Below, piece by piece: positions 43,029 to 51,167 of a stretch of DNA of 64,000 nt. Location of the stretch: assembly GCF_028728205.1 (NCBI RefSeq), contig NZ_JAQYUU010000003.1, positions 354,039-418,038 on the forward strand, written 5' to 3'. Both the position numbers and the translations under genes were made by a program. The first letter of the stretch is position 1. Each line of letters starts with the position of its first letter. Under the pieces are notes generated by a model. It was given only the letters and a program-made list of their open reading frames with translations, had not been told where the DNA came from and ran no database searches. This DNA is from Clostridium sp. 'White wine YQ'. Lineage in GTDB: Bacteria > Bacillota > Clostridia > Clostridiales > Clostridiaceae.

Positions 43029-43379
43029 TTATTTTCTTAAAATCTTATCCATCGCTTTTCCCTTTGCTAACTCATCAATTAGCTTATCTAAATAGCGAAT
43101 TTCCTGCATGGTTGGTTCTTCAATATCCTCCACTCGGACACCGCAAACAACCCCTTTAATCAAAGTTCGTAAGGGATTAGGCTTTGGTGCCTCCACAAAG
43201 AAAGTTTCAAAATCTGTCTGTTTTTCTAGTTGTGCTTCTAATTCTTCCTGGCTATATCCTGTCAACCAGCGAATGATTTCATCAACTTCTGTTTTCGTAC
43301 GTCCTTTTTTCTCAGCCTTTTTAACATAAAGGGGATAGACACTTGCTACACTCATTGTATAGATACGATGTTTATTCAT
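43029..43379 (-). CDS. DUF2200 family protein
   Basis: A 116-residue protein matching DUF2200: [47 protein letters not shown], then [48 protein letters not shown]. All-alpha cytosolic protein; function unknown. Its codon use is a little more GC-rich (e.g. cgg, ccg) than its neighbours, a mild hint of transfer. Confidence 0.88.
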   Translation of the reverse strand: MNKHRIYTMSVASVYPLYVKKAEKKGRTKTEVDEIIRWLTGYSQEELEAQLEKQTDFETFFVEAPKPNPLRTLIKGVVCGVRVEDIEEPTMQEIRYLDKLIDELAKGKAMDKILRK

Positions 43380-43406
43380 GATATATTCTCCCTTGCATAA
43401 TACTTT

Positions 43407-44522
43407 TTATTTAAAATTAACTGTTACATATCCGCAATTCATTATGTCATCTTTAAAATATAAATAAGTAAATTCTCCATATTTTCCTGCACTTTTATAC
43501 GCTCTTACTATTGCATTTTCAATATTTTGTTGATTATTATCAAAACTTAAAATTTTAAAAGACGCAGATGCTTTACCACTAGAAAGTCCTTTTTTCACAG
43601 ATTCATAAAACTCATCATAGTTCTTTGTTATTATTATTACATTTCCTTTTGAGTCTTTTTCAACTAAATGTAGGTTATTGACACTATACTCTGTACTATT
43701 ACATTTTGGGAAATCAACTTTATTCCACCTATGATTTTTTTCTATTTGTTCATCTGTAACGTTAAAATAAGAATATCTAATAATATTAGAACCATCATCA
43801 GTAATTGGATCATCCCAGGTGGTATCCAAATTATAGTATTGTCCTCCTATCTTGACGACATTCCATGCATGGCTAATCCAATTCTTTCCGTCATAAGCAT
43901 CTCCAAGTGCTAACTTTGTCTCAATTCCGCTAGCCTTTAAAAGCCTGTCCATAGCTACGGCATAACTTTGACATACTCCTACTCCATTTATTAATACTCC
44001 ATAAGAAGAATAGGATTCTTTCGGCATGTTTCCTGAATCAATCCTTTCATCATACTTGGAGTTATTCACAATATAATCATGGAGAGCTACTTCCTTTTCA
44101 TAATCTTTCATATCAGGCTTTATTACTTTACTTATAATATCTTTAACTTTATTTTGTACTGCCTTTTCTTTATTTTGTAGGGTTTCCTTACTTTCACCAT
44201 AACTAAACTTAAAGGTCATTTTAGTTATAAAGGGAATACTTTGTATTTTCAAAGTATATGCCATTTCATTATCTAGTAATTGTGGATTATCAACTAACAC
44301 CTTTTTAACAACATCTGAGCTATATATATTTTTATCATAATTTTGTACATCAATAACTAGAGTATCATTATAATTATAGATAGCTTCCTTAACAGCATTA
44401 TAATAAGTCTTATAATCTTTAATAATGTTATTATTATTTTTAATGCCGTATATCCCTGCTAATATAATAGAAATACATATAAGTATTACTAGCCTCACTG
44501 CAAAAAGTTTTTTCTTAATCAT
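43407..44522 (-). CDS. membrane-anchored transglutaminase-like protein
   Basis: A 371-residue protein. An N-terminal membrane anchor (about 8-26) leaves the rest outside. The transglutaminase-like core carries the Cys-His-Asp triad: GVCQSYAVAMDRLLKASGIETKLALG (Cys), SHAWNVVKIGGQYYNLDTTWDDP (His and Asp). The region before it resembles the pre-domain of clostridial transglutaminase proteins with DNPQLLDNEMAYTL. Probably a peptidase or crosslinking enzyme at the cell surface. Confidence 0.85.
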   Translation of the reverse strand: MIKKKLFAVRLVILICISIILAGIYGIKNNNNIIKDYKTYYNAVKEAIYNYNDTLVIDVQNYDKNIYSSDVVKKVLVDNPQLLDNEMAYTLKIQSIPFITKMTFKFSYGESKETLQNKEKAVQNKVKDIISKVIKPDMKDYEKEVALHDYIVNNSKYDERIDSGNMPKESYSSYGVLINGVGVCQSYAVAMDRLLKASGIETKLALGDAYDGKNWISHAWNVVKIGGQYYNLDTTWDDPITDDGSNIIRYSYFNVTDEQIEKNHRWNKVDFPKCNSTEYSVNNLHLVEKDSKGNVIIITKNYDEFYESVKKGLSSGKASASFKILSFDNNQQNIENAIVRAYKSAGKYGEFTYLYFKDDIMNCGYVTVNFK

Positions 44523-44637
44523 AATAACTCCTAATTAAAAATTCTCTGTTTTTGAGATTAATTATACTCTGCTGTAATTAACTAAGTCAAAATAATTACT
44601 TCTTAATACTGGAAATATAGGTGTAAAACTTGTTGTA

Positions 44638-44780
44638 ATGACTTCTACTTTTGGTGCTGTTGGGGTTAGTGGTAAGTACCCTAATATTGCTACACCAGAA
44701 GGTAATTGGACAAACCCTAATTGGGTTACTTATTTAGTTTCCTTATTTAATAAACATTTTCATAAGTTTATTATAAAGGG
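44638..44780 (+). pseudogene. possible remnant of a truncated gene (phage-tail-like)
   Basis: An open frame from the stop at 44593 runs through MTSTFGAVGVSGKYPNIATP and on to NPNWVTYLVSLFNKHFHK before entering the antisense of the aldo-keto reductase gene. The segment reads like real protein, with a LVSLFNxHxH ending seen in phage baseplate proteins. It lacks a ribosome site and its 3' end is overlaid by the converging gene. Origin uncertain. Confidence 0.3.
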
Positions 44781-45612
44781 GATTAACCATATAACCTGTA
44801 GGACTATGGGAATACCTTTTTCCTGTGTTCAGTTGACTTATTCTTTCCATTTCTTCACTGGACAATTCAAAGTCAAATAGCTGAATATTTTCTTTAATTC
44901 TCTTTGGATTTGATGACTTTGGAATAATAATAATTCCCCTTTGTATATGCCAGCGTAGAATAACTTGAGCCACAGTTCTTTTATGATTCCTTGCAATCTC
45001 ATTCAATACTGTGTTTTTCAATAAATCTCTATTGCCTTGTCCTAAAGATGCCCAAGCTTCATGTAATATTTTATGATTAGTTAAATAATTATGTAATTCA
45101 TCTTGTTGGAACTCTGGATGAGTCTCAATCTGATTAATCATTGGTTTAACCTTGGAATGTTTCATTAATTCTTCAAGGTGCTGAATTTCAAAGTTTGCAA
45201 CTCCAATAACCTTGATTTTTCCTTCTAGATATAACTCCTCCATTGCTCTCCATGCTTCTATATAACCAGGAGCTGCAAAATGAATTAAATACATATCAAT
45301 ATATTCTATATTTAGATTTTTACAAGTTTTTTCGAATGCCTTTTTAGTAGCTTTATAACCAAGTTCCGTATTCCAAACCTTAGAAGCAATAAAAAACTCC
45401 TCTCTAGGTATCTTACTTTTTTGAATTTCTATTCCTAAATCTTTTTCATTTCCATAGATTTTTGCTGTATCAAAATGCCGATAACCAATTCTAATAGCTT
45501 CTCCAACCGCAGTTTCAAAATCTTCTCTTTTAGTTAATTTATATACCCCAAAACCTACTTGAGGAATCTTCACACCATTAACTGCTTCTATTTCCTTATT
45601 AGCTAAATTCAT
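44743..45612 (-). CDS. aldo/keto reductase
   Basis: A 289-residue NADPH-dependent AKR. The catalytic tetrad is visible: Asp48 and Tyr53 (FDTAKIYGNE), Lys78 (ASKVW) and His in YLIHFAAP. IPKSSNPKRIKENIQLFDFELS is the NADPH phosphate-binding segment. Related to the AKR5 group of 2,5-diketo-gluconate/glyoxal reductases. The C-terminus (SHSPTGYMVNPLYNKLMKMFIK) is longer than usual. It lies 55 bp downstream of an ArsR regulator on the same strand. Confidence 0.92.
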   Translation of the reverse strand: MNLANKEIEAVNGVKIPQVGFGVYKLTKREDFETAVGEAIRIGYRHFDTAKIYGNEKDLGIEIQKSKIPREEFFIASKVWNTELGYKATKKAFEKTCKNLNIEYIDMYLIHFAAPGYIEAWRAMEELYLEGKIKVIGVANFEIQHLEELMKHSKVKPMINQIETHPEFQQDELHNYLTNHKILHEAWASLGQGNRDLLKNTVLNEIARNHKRTVAQVILRWHIQRGIIIIPKSSNPKRIKENIQLFDFELSSEEMERISQLNTGKRYSHSPTGYMVNPLYNKLMKMFIK

Positions 45613-45667
45613 TTATTTACTCCTTTCAAAACAAATTAATATAAACATACCTAGTGAAGATTATCAT

Positions 45668-46033
45668 TTATATTTCTGTTTCATCTAAATTTTCTTTCCA
45701 GCAATCATACATAAATTCTTCAAGATGGGAAAACAACAATTTCATCAAAGCCAATCCACTTTTTTCCGGATTATTTATATGATAAAAATTCATCGTACCT
45801 TGTTTTACCATGTTCACAATTTTTGCTTCTTTCAATATCTTCAAATGATGTGAAACAGCCGGGCGTGATAAATTTGTTCTTTTAGTTATTTCTCCGACTC
45901 TCATTCCTGGATATGTTCCTTTAGCCAAACTCAAAATGATTAATTGTCTTGTCTCATCCCCAATAGCAGTTAATACAGGTCTACATTCTTTAAATTCATT
46001 TTCTAGCTGCTTTAAGTTTTCTAATTCATTCAT
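45668..46033 (-). CDS. ArsR family transcriptional regulator
   Basis: A 121-residue winged-helix regulator. LTAIGDETRQLIILSLAKGTYPGMRVGEITKRTNLSRPAVSHHLKILKEAKIVNMVKQG is the ArsR HTH. The CxC metal-binding motif of metal sensors is absent, so a non-metal signal is likely. ATG at 46033 follows AAAGGAG at 8 nt; the frame extends 22 codons upstream without one. Probably controls the aldo-keto reductase gene. Confidence 0.88.
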   Translation of the reverse strand: MNELENLKQLENEFKECRPVLTAIGDETRQLIILSLAKGTYPGMRVGEITKRTNLSRPAVSHHLKILKEAKIVNMVKQGTMNFYHINNPEKSGLALMKLLFSHLEEFMYDCWKENLDETEI

Positions 46034-46262
46034 TGATACGACTCCTTTATGAAAGATATCAAATAATATATGGTTTAATGTTTTAATCCATGATAGCAAT
46101 TTATAATTACCTTATCAACATTGGGAAAGTAAATCGAGACGAATATCTTATTATATAGATTAATTTGCTTTTGAAATACATTTTTTAATTGTATATTTCA
46201 AAATAATTTTTTATTTAATATAATAAGCATAAGAGATACACTAAGTTAGGAGCAATTAAGAC

Positions 46263-46880
46263 ATGAAATATAAGGTAGAGTTATTAAAAGAAGAAAATTA
46301 TAAACCAACCTTTTGGTCTGGAGGAATGGCTACAGAATTGACAACATATCCATTAAATTCTGATTATGCCAGTAAAAATTTTTTATGGAGGCTGGGAGTT
46401 GCCAAAATTGATATACCAGAATCTACTTTTAGTAGTTTACCAAAAGTGTCACGTAAATTCATGGTTATAGAAGGAAGGATAACCCTCGACCACGAAAATA
46501 GGTATAAGAAATTACTTAAACCCTTTGATCAAGACGACTTTATGGGTGATTGGGTAACTAAAACTTATGGTAAAGCTTCTGTTTTTAATTTAATGACAAG
46601 AGAAAATTATAGTGGTGAATTACTTCATCTGAATATTAATCCTAGCAAACAGCTTAAATTCGATTATAAACCCTTATTAAATAAAGATTTAGTTTCAATT
46701 TGTTTTTACACTGTGCGTGGAGGTTTTAATACTACTATTAATGATAAAGGATTTGAAACTTCTAAAAATGATTTAATTATAATTAATTGTGTACATTCAG
46801 ACTCTGCTCATGAATTTATGCTTTATAACAATACTTCTGAAATTACAGATATTATAGTCAGCATAATTTGTCGTAATTAG
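46263..46880 (+). CDS. HutD/Ves-like cupin protein
   Basis: A 205-residue HutD-family protein. WSGGMATELTTYP, then LWRLGVAKIDIPESTFSSLPKVSRKFMVIEGRITLDHENR are the conserved N-terminal parts. The C-terminal half is a second cupin-like barrel. HutD is usually linked to histidine use, but no hut genes are near. The spacing NFLWRLGVAKI is family typical. Role here unknown. Confidence 0.8.
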   Translation: MKYKVELLKEENYKPTFWSGGMATELTTYPLNSDYASKNFLWRLGVAKIDIPESTFSSLPKVSRKFMVIEGRITLDHENRYKKLLKPFDQDDFMGDWVTKTYGKASVFNLMTRENYSGELLHLNINPSKQLKFDYKPLLNKDLVSICFYTVRGGFNTTINDKGFETSKNDLIIINCVHSDSAHEFMLYNNTSEITDIIVSIICRN

Positions 46881-46910
46881 TTTATCTAAATTACTATTTA
46901 TCTGACACTA

Positions 46911-46964
46911 AAAACCTCATTTACTTATGGTACGGTTCACCGTAACTATAGCAAATGAGGTTTT
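46911..46964. terminator. bidirectional terminator carrying the ACTTATGGTACG repeat
   Basis: AAAACCTCATTT and AAATGAGGTTTT form a perfect 12-bp stem. The apical part has its own TACGG-TTCA-CCGTA hairpin. ACTTATGGTACG-x-TTC at 46923-46938 recurs in the hairpin at 55381. Confidence 0.8.
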
Positions 46965-46982
46965 CGTTATATTATATAAATT

Positions 46983-47861
46983 TTATAAAATCAAGCTTGA
47001 AAGTATGTATTTTTGAAATGCTGAAATACTATTATTTAAGTTTTTATTGCGTGGTAATGCTAAAGCTGTGATTCCCGAAATTGGTTCATTAAGCTTAACA
47101 ATTTTAACACCAAGATGTCCATAGTAATTAACACTGTCATGCATAAGCAAAGAAACTCCAAGTCCCTCCGACACAAGGTCAAGTATGGTATCTATTTGAT
47201 CACTTTCATACAAAATAGAAGGCGTAAAACCTGCTTTTTTACATGCTCCAACTGGAGTATCATGCATTCCAGTACTTGGGTCTAGTAAAATGAATTTTTC
47301 ATTAGCTATTTCTGACAAATCAATAAATTTGTTTTTGGCAAGTGGATGCTTCATATCAGTTACAAGCACATACTCATCATTTATGAGTGGCTGAATTTTA
47401 AGACCAGTATCTTCATCCAAGTTTGTAAGGATAAATGCAGCATCAATTTTATTATCTCTAAGAAGCTTAATAAGATCTTTAGTTTTTTTCTCTACCAAGT
47501 TTATTTTAATACCTGGATGTTCCTTTTGAAACGAGGCAATCAATCCTATAAGTCCCTGGCAGTTAACAATCTGTGACATACCTAAATTTATATGCCCTTC
47601 TTCAAGATTGCTATGCTTTTTAATCTTTAATTTCAAATCATCATACCTTGCTATAACCTCTTCTGAAAAATTAACAAGTTCTTCACCAGTTAATGTTACA
47701 GTTTTGGTTGCTCTATTAATTAATTCAGTTCCTAATTCATCTTCTAATGCTTTTAATCGTTTTGATAATGAGGATTGCGATATACAAAGTTCCTGTGCAG
47801 CAGTAGAAAAGTTTTTATACTTTACCACAGCTAAAAAATACTTTAATTGCTCAATTTCCAC
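46983..47861 (-). CDS. LysR family transcriptional regulator
   Basis: A 292-residue LTTR. MEIEQLKYFLAVVKYKNFSTAAQELCISQSSLSKRLKALEDELGTELINR is the canonical HTH. The effector domain has NLGMSQIVNCQGLIGLIASFQ and LSEIANEKFILLDPSTGMHD. It is divergent from an MFS gene at 48034. An ATTGT-n3-ACAAT dyad at 47896-47908 lies 35 bp upstream of its start. Probably activates or represses the transporter in response to a small molecule. Confidence 0.92.
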   Translation of the reverse strand: MEIEQLKYFLAVVKYKNFSTAAQELCISQSSLSKRLKALEDELGTELINRATKTVTLTGEELVNFSEEVIARYDDLKLKIKKHSNLEEGHINLGMSQIVNCQGLIGLIASFQKEHPGIKINLVEKKTKDLIKLLRDNKIDAAFILTNLDEDTGLKIQPLINDEYVLVTDMKHPLAKNKFIDLSEIANEKFILLDPSTGMHDTPVGACKKAGFTPSILYESDQIDTILDLVSEGLGVSLLMHDSVNYYGHLGVKIVKLNEPISGITALALPRNKNLNNSISAFQKYILSSLIL

Positions 47862-47895
47862 TATGCCACCTCTTAGTCAATTCTTTTATGGAATA

Positions 47896-47908
47896 ATTGT
47901 ATCACAAT
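47896..47908. promoter_or_regulatory. LysR-type dyad
   Basis: ATTGT and ACAAT around ATC, in the lysR/MFS intergenic region close to lysR. Fits an LTTR recognition site; not verified. Confidence 0.4.
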
Positions 47909-48033
47909 ATTGAATTGATTATGCAGATGATTTTAGAGTATAGTTCAGACAAGAACTAATTTTAATATTTTAGTACTTTCCCGGGGATGCTAAGGTCTAA
48001 ACTATATACTTAAAGATAAACTGGAGGATAATT

Positions 48034-49200
48034 ATGAAAGAATTCACAAATAGAAAATTGGTAAAGATATCGATTTTATCAGTATCTCTATTACCCATTA
48101 TGGCCGCCACAGCAGTAGCACCCATACTTGGTAGCATAGGGGATACTTTTGTTAATACAAATCCTACTTTAATAAAAATGATCTTGACTATACCAGCTAT
48201 CATGACAATTCCAGTGAGTCTTCTATCAGGAAGGCTTGCCTCTACGTTAAAGAAACGTCATATATTGATTGTAGGTATACTATTCTATTGGCTTGGTGGT
48301 TTTCTTCCTTATTTTTCAAACAATATATATACACTATTATTTTACCGAGCCTTCTTAGGCGTAGGTGTTGGTCTGATACTCCCCCTTTCCACATCCATTA
48401 TTGCAGATTTTTTTGATGGGGATGAGCGAAAAAAAATGATAGGACTTTCTTCAGCTTGGAATAACATAGGAGGGGCAATAGCAGTCTTGCTTTCTGGAAT
48501 TCTTGGAAGGCTTAGTTGGAGATATTCTTTTGGAACTTATCTTATTGCCATATTTCCATTAATTATGGTTGTTTTTATATTACCTGAGCCTAAAAAAATA
48601 GAAAATAAGCAAAAAACTATAAAAAGTATTATGAATAAAGCCTTGATAACCGTATTCATGAAAATGTTACTGTTTTATATGATATTTTATGTACTGCCAA
48701 CAAATATAGCATTATTTTTAAAAAGTGAAAACCTAGGATCAACTAATACAGCTGCTTTTTTCATTGCAAGCACATCTTTCATGTCATTTGTGACGGGATT
48801 ATATTTTGGTAAGATAATAATCAAGTTAAAGAATTACTCAGAATTATCCGGATGGTTTGCCATGTTCCTGGGCTTTGTTATATTAAGTACATCACACTCA
48901 GTAATTTTTCTTTTTATAGCAGTATTAGTTATGGGCTTCGCCTTTGCAATTTTATTCCCATTATTTCTTATTGATACTACAAAATGTGCACCTAAATATG
49001 CTAATGCATTTGCTTTAAGTATTGTTGGTAGTTTTGGTCTTTTAGGGCAGTTTTTATCTCCTATAATTGTAAATGTCATTGGAAATATTATAGGGATCTC
49101 TTCAGTAAGGTTTTCGTTTCAGTTTTCAGCTATTGCTTGTATTATAGTTATAGTGACGTTGTATTTCTCAAATATACGCTACAGTTCAATTAGTAAATAA
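48034..49200 (+). CDS. MFS transporter divergent from LysR regulator
   Basis: A 388-residue 12-TM transporter. ISILSVSLLPIMAATAVAPILGSIGDTFVNTNPTLIKMILTIPAI in TM1-2, and SLLSGRLASTLKKRHILIVG as motif A; VGVGLILPLSTSIIADFFDGDERKKMIGL gives motif B region. Resembles the YcxA/EmrD-like drug exporters. Starts after ACTGGAGG. Controlled probably by the divergent LysR protein. Confidence 0.88.
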   Translation: MKEFTNRKLVKISILSVSLLPIMAATAVAPILGSIGDTFVNTNPTLIKMILTIPAIMTIPVSLLSGRLASTLKKRHILIVGILFYWLGGFLPYFSNNIYTLLFYRAFLGVGVGLILPLSTSIIADFFDGDERKKMIGLSSAWNNIGGAIAVLLSGILGRLSWRYSFGTYLIAIFPLIMVVFILPEPKKIENKQKTIKSIMNKALITVFMKMLLFYMIFYVLPTNIALFLKSENLGSTNTAAFFIASTSFMSFVTGLYFGKIIIKLKNYSELSGWFAMFLGFVILSTSHSVIFLFIAVLVMGFAFAILFPLFLIDTTKCAPKYANAFALSIVGSFGLLGQFLSPIIVNVIGNIIGISSVRFSFQFSAIACIIVIVTLYFSNIRYSSISK

Positions 49201-49279
49201 TCCTGACTTGCAATTGGACTGTTACTATTTTAAAATTCCAAATATATGTTGCTATCAGTTGCCTAAGTAATTAGAATTA

Positions 49280-49310
49280 AAAAGTAGAGTGTTGCAGCAC
49301 TCTACTTTTT
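49280..49310. terminator. bidirectional terminator
   Basis: AAAAGTAGAGTG and CACTCTACTTTTT form a 12-bp stem with a 5-6 nt loop between converging genes. Confidence 0.85.
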
Positions 49311-49331
49311 ATTAATATTAACTATATTCAA

Positions 49332-50141
49332 TCATTTATTTTCAAAGAAAGAAGCCGATAACGGTTGTCTTTCTGTAAATCTTTTAAAGCTATGCTTAGG
49401 ATATCCTACCATTACAACTCCTGTTATTTTCTTTTTTTCAGGAATGTTAAAAACCTTGTACATTGGCGAATTATCACTTCGTGCACAAATTTCAAATATT
49501 CCTGCCCAGCATGATCCAAGTCCAAGGGATGGAGCAAATAATTCAAGATACGACAATGAGAGCATTGAATTTTCTCTACCATTACGAAAATCTTCATCAG
49601 CCATAGTTAAAATTATACTAGGCGCATCTCTTAGGATAGTATCAACCTTATTATTCCTATAACCACTAATCATTCCTGCCAATGCCTTACTCAACATTTC
49701 ATTATTCTCAAACCAGTTAATGCATTCTTCAACTGCTAATTCAATTGTTTTTTTATCATCTACTATTAAATACGATATCCCTTGTGAATTACTTGCAGTT
49801 GGAGCTAAGTGGGCAACTTCAACAAGCTCCAATAATTTTTCTCTTTCCACTTCTATATTCTTATATGAACGAATAGATCGTCGTGATCTAATAAAATTCT
49901 TTGCTTCTTCCGAATTTAATTTTTTGATTTCTCCTATCTCACTTTGCATAGCTAATGGCGACTTCTTATTATCTATAGCTTCTTTTGGGCATATTGCTAC
50001 ACAATGTCCACATTCTAAGCATGCATTTGGATTGACTTCTTTTGGACCAGTAGCTTCTAGTTTTAGTACTCCTGTTGGACATTCCGCCACACACATTCCA
50101 CATTTTATACATTTTTCTTCATTAACTGTTATTAAACTCAT
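49332..50141 (-). CDS. ferredoxin-nitroreductase fusion protein
   Basis: A 269-residue protein. N-terminal 2x[4Fe-4S] ferredoxin: CIKCGMCVAEC (Cys11, 14, 17, 21) and CLECGHCVAIC (Cys41, 44, 47, 51). The nitroreductase FMN domain follows from about residue 80: FIRSRRSIRSYKN, LAPTASNSQGI, and GLGSCWAGIF. Such fused proteins in anaerobes reduce nitro compounds or related substrates with ferredoxin-type electrons. GGAG lies 9 nt from the ATG at 50141. Two TetR-type palindromes upstream link it to the tetR gene at 50406. Confidence 0.92.
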   Translation of the reverse strand: MSLITVNEEKCIKCGMCVAECPTGVLKLEATGPKEVNPNACLECGHCVAICPKEAIDNKKSPLAMQSEIGEIKKLNSEEAKNFIRSRRSIRSYKNIEVEREKLLELVEVAHLAPTASNSQGISYLIVDDKKTIELAVEECINWFENNEMLSKALAGMISGYRNNKVDTILRDAPSIILTMADEDFRNGRENSMLSLSYLELFAPSLGLGSCWAGIFEICARSDNSPMYKVFNIPEKKKITGVVMVGYPKHSFKRFTERQPLSASFFENK

Positions 50142-50278
50142 TTTCATTCACTCCTCATTAATTTTTCACTTTGATTAGATACAAGTACACTTAATTTTTA
50201 ATTGATTTATTATAAAGCTCTTACATAAAGGTATCACATGTGATTATCACCTCCCTTAGCTCATATTTATATCTTTTG

Positions 50279-50292
50279 AGAATGACCATTCT
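50279..50292. promoter_or_regulatory. TetR operator, nitroreductase side
   Basis: AGAATGacCATTCT is a perfect palindrome, within TTTTG-AGAATG-AC-CATTCT-AATTA; the same context recurs at 50377. Confidence 0.65.
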
Positions 50293-50376
50293 AATTAATG
50301 CAAAAAAATTATCAATTTTAATGGAGATTTTACTTTTCTATAAAGCAAAACAGTTTAGAGAATTTTAAATATTTTG

Positions 50377-50390
50377 AGAACGTTCATTCT
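50377..50390. promoter_or_regulatory. TetR operator between tetR and nitroreductase
   Basis: AGAACGttCATTCT matches the 50279 site, with TTTTG before and AATTGGTG after (AATTAATG in the other). Located just after the tetR stop codon. Confidence 0.6.
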
Positions 50391-50405
50391 AATTGGTGTA
50401 AAATT

Positions 50406-50984
50406 TTATTTATCTAATAAATCCAAGAAAAAATCCGCTATACGATGCAATTTTTCTTTACTCGCGGACATTCTTAGCTGTACACGAATTCCATGCAAGG
50501 TATTTTGAAAAACTTCTGATAGAACATGAGAATCATAATTACATGAAATTTCCCCTGTTTGTTGTCCTTTTCGAACAATATCAGCAATAAGCTGTTCTGT
50601 TTCCTTAAATATTATTTCTATTTTTTCTTCAACCTCTTTATCCCTAAGAGCCATCTCAGTTGCTGAATTTACAATTAAGCAACCCCATTGTTTATCTTCA
50701 TATCCTTCGATTATAAAATCAAAGATAAATTGTATAGCTTGTTTTGCTGTTTCAGCATGTAAAATTCCAGCCTTTATTTTGTTTTTAATTAATTCTTCAT
50801 AAAAATCCATGGCTTTTAAAAATAATGTATGCTTATCCCCGAAGGCATCATATAAGCTTCTACGATGGATTCCCATATGCTCTACCAAATCATTCATAGA
50901 TGTCTTTTCGTAGCCTTGTCTCCAAAATAATTCCATTGCTTTCTCAAGAACTACTTTCTCATCAAATTCTCTACTTCGTCCCAT
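50406..50984 (-). CDS. TetR/AcrR family regulator of the nitroreductase
   Basis: A 192-residue regulator. MELFWRQGYEKTSMNDLVEHMGIHRRSLYDAFGDKHTLFLKAMDFYEE is the HTH of the YxaF/AcuR-like TetR_C_16-type group, whose members often control reductases. It starts after AAGGAGG. It is upstream of and on the same strand as the nitroreductase gene, with operator-like sites at both ends of the gene (50279, 50377 and 51023). Confidence 0.9.
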   Translation of the reverse strand: MGRSREFDEKVVLEKAMELFWRQGYEKTSMNDLVEHMGIHRRSLYDAFGDKHTLFLKAMDFYEELIKNKIKAGILHAETAKQAIQFIFDFIIEGYEDKQWGCLIVNSATEMALRDKEVEEKIEIIFKETEQLIADIVRKGQQTGEISCNYDSHVLSEVFQNTLHGIRVQLRMSASKEKLHRIADFFLDLLDK

Positions 50985-51022
50985 TTAGATTCCTCCTTAG
51001 TAATATTAATACTATCATTTTG

Positions 51023-51036
51023 AGAACGATCGGTCA
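51023..51036. promoter_or_regulatory. TetR operator in front of tetR
   Basis: TTTTGAGAACGATCGGTCA shares TTTTGAGAACG with the site at 50377 and has an AGAACG-at-CGGTC(A) dyad with mismatches. It lies about 40 bp upstream of the tetR start. Confidence 0.5.
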
Positions 51037-51088
51037 AGAATAGTTTGTACTAAGGGTGGTCATCTAACTGTAAGCAAATAGGAAAAAT

Positions 51089-51127
51089 AAAAGCGTACCT
51101 ATTGGCATAGCTAATAGATACGCTTTT
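51089..51127 (-). terminator. terminator of arcA
   Basis: AAAAGCGTAcCTATT and AATAGaTACGCTTTT form a long stem with an 8-nt loop. Confidence 0.8.
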
Positions 51128-51167
51128 CTATGTAAGGTTCTTTAATGTGTCTTTCAATTCTTCTTTT

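Noticed and set aside
42944..43159. Plus-strand ORF of 71 codons after the SDR regulator
   Set aside because: It starts in the tetR stop region and runs through the terminator and antisense of DUF2200.
46263..46880. Histidine utilisation (hut) locus based on the HutD-like gene
   Set aside because: No hutH, hutU, hutI or hutG gene is in the window, and the regulator nearby is an unrelated LysR protein.
49720..50178. Plus-strand ORF of 152 codons opposite the nitroreductase
   Set aside because: Long only because it mirrors the ferredoxin-nitroreductase coding strand; no start signal and no recognisable domain.
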